Positions 42,194-49,927 of a stretch of DNA of 64,000 nt are shown piece by piece (position 1 is the stretch's first letter; each line of letters opens with the position of its first letter). The notes under the pieces were generated by a model that saw only the letters and a list, made by a program, of their open reading frames with translations, made no database searches and had not been told where the DNA came from. The translations under genes were made by a program, and so were the position numbers. This DNA comes from CAWELS01 sp964468205 (GTDB taxonomy: Bacteria; Acidobacteriota; Terriglobia; Bryobacterales; Bryobacteraceae), in assembly GCA_964468205.1 (NCBI GenBank), contig CAYXVG010000019.1:49643-113642 (forward strand). Reading direction: 5' to 3'.

Positions 42194-45100
42194 ATGAGCC
42201 TTAGGGTGCGTTCCTTAACCGTTTTTGCAGCTCTTCTATGTTTCGCGCTTCTCGCGCAGGCCGGCGATGTCTACGTCTGGCCAAATCCCAATTTTTCGAA
42301 CCTTGTGAACATCTACGATCAGCAGTCCGTCTCTTCGATAGGAAGCTTCGAGAGCGGACTAGGTCCGGTGCTGGATGTGGCAACCACGCCGGACGGACAG
42401 CGGCGCTACGTCGTGGGTTTCACCACTTCCGATGCCCTTACCGTAACGACTGGCGACCACGCGGTGTTATCCCGCAGTGGAGATTGGAACGATCCCGGCC
42501 GGACCGCCGTGGTTACGCCGGACGGGAAGTACGCGCTGGTGGTCGGAGGTGTTCTCTGGATATTCGACGCGGCTACCGGCAACCAGGTGGACACGGTCTC
42601 CACGGGATCATCGCCTGTCGATGTCGCGGTCAGCCTGGATTCGAAATACGCACTCGTCCTCAGCGCCAACTCCCAGCGGCTGTACAAGGTCGACTTGACG
42701 AGTTTCACGGTAGTGGAAACGTTGGACATTAACGGCGAGTCGACTGGCGTCTCGGCGGGTCCGAACTGCCTCTTCTATGTCAGCACGACGAACACCGTGA
42801 TCGTGGTGGACGGCGAAAGCATGACGCAGACCGCGGAAATCCGCCTCACCGGGCTACCCCACAAGATCTACTTCACGCCGAACGGGCGTTACGGGATTGC
42901 GACCAATAGCCAGACGACTACAAATGCATCGGTCTGGATATTCGACTTGAAGAGTAATATCGTCGCCTTGAAGAAGGACTGGATAAGGCCGGGGGGTATC
43001 GTAACGGCGATTATGTCGCCACGCGTGGAAGTGGTTAGCAATGATCGCTTCTTTATGACCTCAAAGACCTCGCAAGTCATCTACGAGGTGTCGCTTCCTG
43101 ACGGGAATCTCAGAGTACTCGATGTTGTGGGCGGTCAAATTCCAGACGCCGTGTTTGGGATTGTGAAGTCAAATGAATACCCCAATGCGAAGCATCTCTT
43201 CTTCACGGAGGGGACGTCGACGTCGACCTCATCGCTTTCCCGGATAACGCTCGATGGCGACGCCCTCCAGGGAACGCCGGCCGTGGTCCCGGTCTTTGCG
43301 GACGGCCTCGGATACGCAGGGCTCTCCTCCTTTGGGACGCCGGTTGACAGCATCTTGTACAACGACCAGCAGGCGATCCCCGAAGAGGAAGAATTCAAGC
43401 CGATCGCCCTCCGCGCCCTCGATGCCGATGGTCTCCCGGTCTTCAATGCCACCGTGGAGTGGTCCGCGCCGCCGGGCGTGAACATTCTCAACGCGATGAC
43501 CACCACCAACAAGGACGGCCTGGCCAAGGCTGAAGTCATCGCCAACGATGTCATCGGTCCCATTCCGGTTCAAGTGACGGTCGGCGGGTCGCTGGCGGTC
43601 ACCTTCGAACTTTCCATCGGAACCGGCGGCGGCGTGCCCGGCCAGTCCGGCATCTCGATTGCCGGCGGCCAGGGGCAGCTCATCGGAGATGCTTTCTTTA
43701 TCTTCGCCGAGCCGCTGACCGTGCAAGTGACGAACCCGGACGGAACACCCGCCGACGGAGTGGAGGTAACCTGGACCGTGACCCAGGGATTCGGATTAGT
43801 CGACGCGGCGACCACCATCACGAACGAGGACGGTCTTGCCGCGAACGCCTTCCGCGGGAATAACTTCGTCAACCCATCGGAGTCTTGGGAACAAGCCGTT
43901 GTGACGGCCACCTTTGACGAAACAAGCGTCGATTTTTATGTCACCGTATACCCCACTTTCCGGCTCGACGGCCAGCCGGCGACGCCTCCACAGACCGATA
44001 TCATCACTCCCCGGTTTGCCGAGCGCGATTTAACCGCCAGGATTGGCGAAATACTACCGGGAGCAATTGAGGCCATCGTCGTCGGTGGGACTGGCGGAAA
44101 TGCTGGTGTGGGAATTCCGAACATCGCTCTCGATGTCGACACAAATAACGATCCGGCCCTCGGGCCATGGACCCGCTGCGCTCCTCTCGGCTTCTCTTTG
44201 AGCGGCCCTGACGGAAGGATGTTGTGCGACTTGGAGTTCCTTGGGCAGGTAGGCACGTCGAGAATGGACGTCCGCGTCGGAGGCAACTTCAACAAGTGGG
44301 AGGATTTCACGGTTACGGTCCTTCCCGGCGCTCCGTCTATTCTAGTGAAACGGGGCGGCGATGGCCAATCCGGGCAGCCCGGTCAGACTCTGGCGCAGCC
44401 ACTCGTCATCGAGGTTCAGGATGCCGCCAGGAATCCGCTTCCCGGCACCGCCGTCACCTGGCAAGTGGTCCAGACCGATGGTGCGACTCTAAGCAACGTC
44501 CAGACCGTCACCGGCGCCGGTGGACAAGCCAGCGCGACCGCCACGCTTGGCAATGTGCCTGGCAACGTCGAGGTCAGAGCGACCGCCGGCGGCATTTCGG
44601 CGACTTTCAATCTGCAAGTTCTGGTGCAAGCCACGGGGCTCAATGAAGTGTCCGGCGGCGGGCAGTCCGCCGTTGCCGGCGCTCCCTTTGGCGCTCCCCT
44701 GGTTGTGCAATTGGTGGACAGCAGCGGCGATGGCGTCGCGGGGCAGTCTGTGCGGTTTGATGTCACCAGCGGCTCTGCCACCACCGGCTCGCCGGCCGCG
44801 ACCACCGATGCCCAGGGCAGAGCGTCGATGACAGTTACCGCGGGGAGTTCCCCGGGACCCGTCACGGTTGTGGCGCGGTATGGGGACCTGCCTCCCGTGA
44901 CCTTTAGCCTCGCGGTGCGGCTGCCCGGACCGGGGATTAACCCGCTCAGCTTCCGGAACGGAGCTAGTAACGCAGTTGGGGCTGTTCCGGGTGGAGTGGT
45001 CAAAATCGTCGCACCCGGACTGGCTCCGAATGTTCAGAACTGCGTCATTCCGAGTTCGAACGTCGGGGCACTACCGTACGAGCTTGCCGGGGTGACGGTA

Positions 45101-45676
45101 CAGTTCGGCCCGGATTCGGCCCCGATGAGGGCGCCCATATACTATGTGTGCAACATCAACGGGGAAGAGTCAGTGGCCGTCCAGGCTCCGTTCGAGTTGC
45201 AGACCGGTCTTGTCTCAGCGACTGTGCGCGTGCAAGGCGGCGCCACCACCGTTGAGAACGTCCCGGTTTTCGCGGTCCAACCCGGACTGTTCGAGACCAC
45301 CGCGGCTAACGGCCTCCGCCATGCGGTCGTCATGCGGCCTGATGGCAGCTTCGTCTCGCCGGAGAATCCCGCCCGGCGGGGCGAGACCCTCGGCCTGTTC
45401 TGCACCGGCCTTGGACAGGTGAACCCGCCTTCGGCGACCAACCGCGCGGGCTTGCCCGAGCAGATGGTTCCGCTCGACCTCGTCGTCGGTGTCAATAACG
45501 AGGGCGTCAGGGTGTTGGGCGGCGAATATGCCGTCAACATGATCGGCGTCTATGTTGTCTACTTCGAGGTACCCCAGGACACAACTCCTGGACCCGCGGC
45601 GCCATTCGCGCTAGCGGTGGTCGCTCCCGACGGGCAACTCCTGTTCGGCAACGGATCGAGCATCGCCATCCAATAA
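42194..45676 (+). CDS. Very large secreted protein: beta-propeller, Ig-like repeats, TIGR03437-type C-terminus
   Basis: An 1160-aa exported protein (signal peptide residues 1-23). Residues about 24-390 form propeller-like repeats with DGKYALVVGG, DSKYALVLSA and NGRYGIATNS. Four bacterial Ig-like (Big_1 type) domains follow, about 400-910, each with a variant of VQVTNPDGTPADGVEVTWTV and a TTxxDGxA turn. The last ~245 residues match the TIGR03437 pattern: INPLSFRNGASNAVGAVPGG, then an Ala-Pro-Gly-Leu segment, LFCTGLGQVNPP and a final GNGSSIAIQ. This domain is characteristic of Solibacter-type Acidobacteria. A surface binding or adhesion role is likely. Terminators lie on both sides; it could leave by the T2SS encoded nearby. 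Confidence 0.85.
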   Translation: MSLRVRSLTVFAALLCFALLAQAGDVYVWPNPNFSNLVNIYDQQSVSSIGSFESGLGPVLDVATTPDGQRRYVVGFTTSDALTVTTGDHAVLSRSGDWNDPGRTAVVTPDGKYALVVGGVLWIFDAATGNQVDTVSTGSSPVDVAVSLDSKYALVLSANSQRLYKVDLTSFTVVETLDINGESTGVSAGPNCLFYVSTTNTVIVVDGESMTQTAEIRLTGLPHKIYFTPNGRYGIATNSQTTTNASVWIFDLKSNIVALKKDWIRPGGIVTAIMSPRVEVVSNDRFFMTSKTSQVIYEVSLPDGNLRVLDVVGGQIPDAVFGIVKSNEYPNAKHLFFTEGTSTSTSSLSRITLDGDALQGTPAVVPVFADGLGYAGLSSFGTPVDSILYNDQQAIPEEEEFKPIALRALDADGLPVFNATVEWSAPPGVNILNAMTTTNKDGLAKAEVIANDVIGPIPVQVTVGGSLAVTFELSIGTGGGVPGQSGISIAGGQGQLIGDAFFIFAEPLTVQVTNPDGTPADGVEVTWTVTQGFGLVDAATTITNEDGLAANAFRGNNFVNPSESWEQAVVTATFDETSVDFYVTVYPTFRLDGQPATPPQTDIITPRFAERDLTARIGEILPGAIEAIVVGGTGGNAGVGIPNIALDVDTNNDPALGPWTRCAPLGFSLSGPDGRMLCDLEFLGQVGTSRMDVRVGGNFNKWEDFTVTVLPGAPSILVKRGGDGQSGQPGQTLAQPLVIEVQDAARNPLPGTAVTWQVVQTDGATLSNVQTVTGAGGQASATATLGNVPGNVEVRATAGGISATFNLQVLVQATGLNEVSGGGQSAVAGAPFGAPLVVQLVDSSGDGVAGQSVRFDVTSGSATTGSPAATTDAQGRASMTVTAGSSPGPVTVVARYGDLPPVTFSLAVRLPGPGINPLSFRNGASNAVGAVPGGVVKIVAPGLAPNVQNCVIPSSNVGALPYELAGVTVQFGPDSAPMRAPIYYVCNINGEESVAVQAPFELQTGLVSATVRVQGGATTVENVPVFAVQPGLFETTAANGLRHAVVMRPDGSFVSPENPARRGETLGLFCTGLGQVNPPSATNRAGLPEQMVPLDLVVGVNNEGVRVLGGEYAVNMIGVYVVYFEVPQDTTPGPAAPFALAVVAPDGQLLFGNGSSIAIQ

Positions 45677-45700
45677 AGGACCCTGGATTATAGAGAAAAG

Positions 45701-45727
45701 GGACGGCCCGAGCGGCCGTCCTTTTTT
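45701..45727. terminator. Bidirectional intrinsic terminator
   Basis: An 8-bp stem GGACGGCC (45701-45708) / GGCCGTCC (45714-45721), loop CGAGC, followed by TTTTTT on the plus strand. Read on the minus strand, the stem is followed by CTTTTCTCT. It therefore serves both convergent genes (ends 45676 and 45844). Confidence 0.9.
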
Positions 45728-45824
45728 CGTTTCACGGGCTGCAGAATCGTCGGGCGGTGGGTCTTTCCGGCCAACTCGCAGCCACCAGCGTCCCTTTTTT
45801 CGTTTCACGGGCTGCAGAATCGTC
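45720..45824 (+). repeat. 32-bp exact direct repeat next to the terminator
   Basis: The same 32 bp, beginning ccttttttcgtttcacgg and ending in cagaatcgtc, occurs at 45720-45751 and 45793-45824. The first copy starts in the terminator T-tract. No other sequence in the window matches it. Confidence 0.9.
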
Positions 45825-45843
45825 CCCGAACAGAAGCTTCAGG

Positions 45844-46572
45844 CTAAACAGCGAACTCCTCAATCATCATCCGGTCCGCCTGCTCTTTCGGGTACTTCGC
45901 GTAGCGTTCGAGAATGAGGCCCACGTTGTGGTCCCCGACATTAAACTGCCTGCGGCCGTCACCGCGCCAGTCCACGCTGAACGGTCCTCCCATCCCGATC
46001 TCCACGATCTCCCCAGGATCAATGCCGAGGCCGAGCAATAGCTCTTTCACGCTTTCCGCCTGTTCGCGCGTGGAGAGGAAGGAGCCGTTCAACGGCGACT
46101 CACTGCCGTCGTGATCACTTTGAACCACGGCGGGCGTAGGCTGCTGGACACGTTCCAGCCGCGCCTTCAGGAAGTCTGCCTTGTCCTGGACGTTCAGGAA
46201 GACCTCGTTCGGCAGGTCGCCCTCGAGAAGGTCATCCGTCCACATTTCACGGGTGATGCGCGGCCCAACAGCGGGGTCGTACCCGCCAGGCTCGATTGTC
46301 GAAACCTCTGCTGCATCTCCGGCGGGCACTTGGCCGCCTGCCAGGGTGATGACAAACTGGCTGGCCGCCACTCCGCTTCCGGACGGAGATTCACCTTCCG
46401 TTGCGGCGGGGCGAACTTTCACTCCGGAGACGCCCAGGCCTTCAAGCGCCTGTTCGAGCGACGCGGCGAACTCATTGGCTGACGTGTCTGACGGCCGGGA
46501 TTTCACGCCCCCGGTGGCGGACTGCGCCAGAAACGAAGACAGCGAATCAGGTTTGTTCGTTATAACACTCAT
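45844..46572 (-). CDS. Hypothetical protein with LGxDP helical motif
   Basis: A 242-aa soluble protein, no signal peptide. Start at ATG 46572 (MSVITNKPD) with GGAAGGAAG immediately upstream; a TTG at 46587 would lie over that ribosome binding site. Disordered N-terminus; a helical unit near residue 40 (FAASLEQALEGLGVSGVKV); a later unit REQAESVKELLLGLGIDPGE followed by the strand-like EIGMGGPFSVDW; and a C-terminal helix ERYAKYPKEQADRMMIEEF. The unit [QA]-E...L..LG.DP..I also occurs twice in the neighbour at 46594, so the two proteins share a repeated module. I do not recognise the family. The pair is probably one transcript (21-bp gap). Confidence 0.6.
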   Translation of the reverse strand: MSVITNKPDSLSSFLAQSATGGVKSRPSDTSANEFAASLEQALEGLGVSGVKVRPAATEGESPSGSGVAASQFVITLAGGQVPAGDAAEVSTIEPGGYDPAVGPRITREMWTDDLLEGDLPNEVFLNVQDKADFLKARLERVQQPTPAVVQSDHDGSESPLNGSFLSTREQAESVKELLLGLGIDPGEIVEIGMGGPFSVDWRGDGRRQFNVGDHNVGLILERYAKYPKEQADRMMIEEFAV

Positions 46573-46593
46573 CCAGCTTCCTTCCAATATTCT

Positions 46594-47022
46594 TCACGCG
46601 GCGGTATATTCACGCTTCTCCTTAGCCGGGGTGACCGTGGACGGATCGATTCCGGCGTTGTAGAGCGAGTTCCTCAGTACGACGATTGTTTCGGCAGCGC
46701 CAGCCGGACGCGAGGACTCCCGGCGCGGATTTTCTCCGCCCGGCGGCCGTCCCATCGTCGACTCGGTCTCCTCGTCCGTGACGATAATTTGCCGCTCCGC
46801 ATCCAAAATGACATTCGTTTCGCCCTCGCCGTCCCGATCTGAAACGTCGATCCGGGACGGATCGTAACCGAGGGCTTCAAGAGACTTCGTTAGGTGCTCT
46901 GCCTGGTCTGTACCGCAATTGACTGATAACAAGTGGGTTGTTCCAGGACCATTAGCGGGGCGCACCGCTCCGCTGGTGGTATGAGAACTTGCGGTATCCG
47001 ACTTGGCACGACTGATCGGCAT
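46594..47022 (-). CDS. Small hypothetical protein sharing the LGxDP module
   Basis: A 142-aa protein with a good ribosome binding site (GGAGGAAGC next to ATG 47022). The N-terminal 30 residues are low complexity (Ser/Thr/Gly/Pro). Two copies of the helix-turn module follow: DQAEHLTKSLEALGYDPSRI near residue 40 and ETIVVLRNSLYNAGIDPSTV near 110. Between them is a strand pair NVILDAERQIIVTDEETES. No enzyme motif and no membrane segment. It heads the two-gene unit with the protein at 45844. Confidence 0.6.
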   Translation of the reverse strand: MPISRAKSDTASSHTTSGAVRPANGPGTTHLLSVNCGTDQAEHLTKSLEALGYDPSRIDVSDRDGEGETNVILDAERQIIVTDEETESTMGRPPGGENPRRESSRPAGAAETIVVLRNSLYNAGIDPSTVTPAKEKREYTAA

Positions 47023-47074
47023 GCTTCCTCCGCTTGGGAAAAAGCATATGGAAGGCCAAAACAGAAACTCGGCG

Positions 47075-47902
47075 TTACTTTGCGGAAATCGTGATGGTGA
47101 GAGGAATCTGATGGCCCGTGGGGCTAATGGCGATCGTGCCCGATAAACGCTTGCCCGCCAATTCCTCGCGCGGCTCGCAACTGACCTTGAGATGCGCGTC
47201 CTCCCCGCCCGGCAGCTCCTTCTTGTCCAGCGTCGCGGTCACGCCCTCAATTTCGTCAACGCTGTACTGAATCGTAATCGCGCCTGGCATCCCGTTGGAG
47301 ATAACCACCTCATCGCTTGAAGGCGACGAGCAACTGAGTGTCAGTTCCGTCTTGTTCACACGGATATTCCTGCCGATCTGCTCCACTCCGGGCATGTTCT
47401 GCAACCGGTGGTAGGGAGACGAAGAGTCCCCTTCCGCTCCCGGTTTCATCGTTCCGAAGGGAGTCTCGACTCCCTCCTCGCCGCGGGGCAGCACGTACCA
47501 CCACCACTCGCCCGCGTCGAGCTTCCACAACGTCGTCAGCGGAATCGTGACGTCGAGCTTGCCCGGTCCCGGCATGAAGAAGTCCGTTCCCACCGCCGTT
47601 ACCACCCGCGCCTTGGTGAACTCCTCTTCGTACTCGATCTTGATAATGTCGAATGATTTGCAGCGGTTCTTGTCGGCCACGAAAAATGCGTCCTTGCTGT
47701 CTTCGTGAACAACCGTATCCGCGAGCCTGAATTTGCCGTCAACGTGGGCCTGATAGAAGAAGGAGACGCGGCCGCGCAGAGCCTGGTCGACGTGGGGAGG
47801 AGCCTTGTCGAGCAAATCATTCGACAACTGTGCCGCCGCTCCAACCGTATAGACGAGCGAAGCGGCAAACACGCACACTGCAGTCGTAAGAGTCCGTATC
47901 AT
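47075..47902 (-). CDS. Exported protein with C-terminal Ig-like domain
   Basis: A 275-aa protein starting at ATG 47902 (MIRTLTTAVC), with a signal peptide (residues 1-24, ...GAAA) and GAAGAAG before the start; a longer upstream frame has no ribosome binding site. The mature N-terminal half (about 30-150) is alpha/beta with RVSFFYQAHVDGKFRLAD and a tryptophan cluster GEWWWYVLPRGEEG. The last ~100 residues are beta-rich (LTLSCSSPSSDEVVISN, then ISPTGHQIPLTITISAK), like DUF1573/abnormal-spindle type Ig folds. Family not recognised. It lies just downstream of tRNA-Gln on the same strand. Confidence 0.6.
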   Translation of the reverse strand: MIRTLTTAVCVFAASLVYTVGAAAQLSNDLLDKAPPHVDQALRGRVSFFYQAHVDGKFRLADTVVHEDSKDAFFVADKNRCKSFDIIKIEYEEEFTKARVVTAVGTDFFMPGPGKLDVTIPLTTLWKLDAGEWWWYVLPRGEEGVETPFGTMKPGAEGDSSSPYHRLQNMPGVEQIGRNIRVNKTELTLSCSSPSSDEVVISNGMPGAITIQYSVDEIEGVTATLDKKELPGGEDAHLKVSCEPREELAGKRLSGTIAISPTGHQIPLTITISAK

Positions 47903-47981
47903 GCTTCTTCGTTTTGGACGCGCGCCACTCGCATAAAGTTTGCCCGGGACGATATAATGCGCGCTACATGCCATCGAGGAT

Positions 47982-48055
47982 TGGCTGGGAGGCAGGGATT
48001 CGAACCCCGATAGGCAGATCCAGAGTCTGCAGTCTTACCATTAGACGACCTCCCA
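47982..48055 (-). tRNA. tRNA-Gln (anticodon CTG)
   Basis: A complete 74-nt tRNA on the minus strand. The acceptor TGGGAGG pairs with CCTCCCA; discriminator G and an encoded CCA follow. Anticodon stem GCAGA/TCTGC, loop CTCTGGA, anticodon CTG at 48023-48021. T loop GGTTCGAATCC is canonical. It reads glutamine codon CAG. Confidence 0.97.
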
Positions 48056-48122
48056 TTACCGAGGTCTCACCCAATTATACAATGCCCCATTGACACGGCC
48101 CAACGCCGCGGCTGGACGCCGC

Positions 48123-48614
48123 CTACCCGGACCGGTTGCTCCGGCCCGCGTAGTCACGCAGATAACGGGTCCAGCGTTCCTCCTCACCCGCCGCGTCGAA
48201 CACTTCCCGCCAGAATTCCAGGAAGTCCCTGGTTCGTTTCTCCTCGGCTTTCTTTAGAAAACCGAGCATTGGCGCGAGGTCCTTCTTCGCGCCCTTCCGC
48301 TTTCGCGCCGTATCCTTCAGCAGGCCGGCGGTGGCGGAGCAGTCGCTGATCCGGCCCAGGTACTGCTGTAGCTTGCGCAGTTTCGCCAGCCGCCCGTCAA
48401 GCGCTGGGCCGTACAGCGGCTGAAACAGCTCCACCGTATAGCGAAACCGCTTGGCCACTAACCGGAATTCATGCAAGCGCTTGGCCTTGATCTTCCCGCT
48501 GGCCGCCCGGCGGCCCGCAGTGTAAAGATCGGCCGCCATCGCGGGAAGAACTTCGCTCGCACTAGCCACTACGGCAGCGTCCGCATTCCAGCGTATTCCT
48601 TCCGTGACTCTCAT
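48123..48614 (-). CDS. CHAD domain protein, C-terminal half
   Basis: A 163-aa protein corresponding to the second half of a CHAD domain. The diagnostic motif is LHEFRLVAKRFRYTVELFQP (the H-x2-R-x3-K-x-x-R-Y signature), followed by LRKLQQYLGRISDCSATAGL and helices. CHAD domains are helical, strongly basic, and bind inorganic polyphosphate. Its ATG (48614) sits in the stop of the N-half gene (ATGA), so the two are translationally coupled. In most bacteria the two halves are one polypeptide of about 300 aa. Confidence 0.75.
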   Translation of the reverse strand: MRVTEGIRWNADAAVVASASEVLPAMAADLYTAGRRAASGKIKAKRLHEFRLVAKRFRYTVELFQPLYGPALDGRLAKLRKLQQYLGRISDCSATAGLLKDTARKRKGAKKDLAPMLGFLKKAEEKRTRDFLEFWREVFDAAGEEERWTRYLRDYAGRSNRSG

Positions 48615-49045
48615 TGTCCGGTGAGTCCGAGGCCGGCCCTCCAATGAGCCGAAAAATCGTCGCGATTCCACTTCACGATCCTCTTCTCCAGTTTCCGCTC
48701 GAGTTTTTCGCGCTCGGCTACAATCCGGCTGGCCAATGGCCCAGAATCGCTCAGGCTGGCGGCTTCGATTAACTCCAGCGCGATGTCACGGTCGCGAACC
48801 GCGCCGGCCGCATCCAGCGTCCGCTTCAGCCGGCGCTCTACCCGCTTGAGTTCTCCTGGCGGGAATAGGGAAGAGAAAATTGTGAGGCCTTGCAGCAACC
48901 GCCGGATAGCGACTCGCAAATCATGAATCGCTTCCGCGTCTGGTTTTTCGCTTGCCCGCCGCACTGCGAAAACCAGCGTCCCAAGCCGGCTCGACACCTG
49001 ATCGCGGGCAAATGCCGCAACCGTCTCGCCGTCGTGGAATCGCAT
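48611..49045 (-). CDS. CHAD domain protein, N-terminal half
   Basis: A 144-aa protein equal to the first half of a CHAD domain. It contains IHDLRVAIRRLLQGLTIFSS (first H-x2-R-x3-R-R-L signature) and AGAVRDRDIALELIEAASLS (the G-x-x-R-D-x-D motif). It ends GLGLTGQ with TGA, the A-T-G-A overlap that starts the C-half. Either two subunits re-form one domain, or an old single gene has been broken and re-initiated. It is divergent from the kinase-like pair at 49199. Confidence 0.75.
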   Translation of the reverse strand: MRFHDGETVAAFARDQVSSRLGTLVFAVRRASEKPDAEAIHDLRVAIRRLLQGLTIFSSLFPPGELKRVERRLKRTLDAAGAVRDRDIALELIEAASLSDSGPLASRIVAEREKLERKLEKRIVKWNRDDFSAHWRAGLGLTGQ

Positions 49046-49178
49046 ACGGACTAATGTACCCCCGTAGTCAACGAATTGAAAGGTTTTGTAATATGAACGT
49101 CATACTATGACTATCTTTTTTCATTTTTTCCGCTCGCGGGCCGTCGCAACCGCAAAGTGCCGCTAGAACCGCTCAAGG

Positions 49179-49184
49179 TATAAT
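49179..49184 (+). promoter_or_regulatory. -10 box (TATAAT) upstream of the kinase-like pair
   Basis: A perfect TATAAT ends 14 nt before ATG 49199, predicting a leader of about 8 nt. No clear -35 and no Shine-Dalgarno sequence. Confidence 0.45.
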
Positions 49185-49198
49185 ATGAAGATCGCGTT

Positions 49199-49927
49199 AT
49201 GCCATATTTCAGCCCGAATCGCTACCGTGGCAAACTCATCGTTGTGGAGGGCATCGACGGGTCGGGTAAGACCACGCAAATCTCATTGTTGAGCCAGTGG
49301 ATGCGATCCACCGGCGTCGCCGTCGCATTCAGCGACTGGAACTCTTCACCGTTGGTGAAGGAGACAACGAAGCGCGGCAAGAAGAAGCAGGCATTCACCC
49401 CCACCACTTTCAGCCTCATCCATGCCACCGATTTTGCCGACCGGATGGAGCGTTATATCATTCCGATGCTGAAGTCTGGAGCTGTCGTTTGTGCTGACCG
49501 ATATGCCTACACCGCTTTCGCGCGCGATGTGGCTCGCGGCGTAAGCCGGAGTTGGGTGCGAAACCTGTACCGTTTCGCCATCCGGCCCAACATCGCTTTC
49601 TACTTCCGCGTGCCCCTCGAAGTAGCGCTTGGCCGCGTTCTCGGCGGGCGCAACGCGATCAAGTATTATGAAGCGGGAATGGACCTCCGGCTGAGCCCGA
49701 CGGTCGAAGAGAGCTTCCGCATCTTCCAGGGGAAGATCCTGGAAGAGTACGATTCGATGACCGAGGAGATGGATTTTCACGTCATCGACGCGACCGGCTC
49801 TATCGAGGAACAGCAGAGCGAGATGCGGGAGATCGTGGTGCGGGAATTGGGCGAAGGCCTTACTGCCGGTGTCCTGCGGACGGAAGGAGTGATCATCGGT
49901 GCCGACCGAACCCCTCAGCTTCTATAG
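49199..49927 (+). CDS. Thymidylate kinase-like P-loop protein (canonical Walker A)
   Basis: A 242-aa P-loop kinase of the thymidylate-kinase type: strand and P-loop VVEGIDGSGKTTQ (G18 to T26), then HATDFADRMERY and the D-R-Y motif VCADRYAYTAFARD, and a lid-like arginine region (LGRVLGGRNAIKYYEAGMDL). It is longer than standard dTMP kinase (about 205-215 aa). A second, related gene overlaps its 3' end by 29 bp. Its real phosphoryl acceptor is uncertain; polyphosphate-dependent kinases (PPK2) share this fold and the neighbour is a CHAD (polyphosphate-binding) pair. Confidence 0.75.
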   Translation: MPYFSPNRYRGKLIVVEGIDGSGKTTQISLLSQWMRSTGVAVAFSDWNSSPLVKETTKRGKKKQAFTPTTFSLIHATDFADRMERYIIPMLKSGAVVCADRYAYTAFARDVARGVSRSWVRNLYRFAIRPNIAFYFRVPLEVALGRVLGGRNAIKYYEAGMDLRLSPTVEESFRIFQGKILEEYDSMTEEMDFHVIDATGSIEEQQSEMREIVVRELGEGLTAGVLRTEGVIIGADRTPQLL

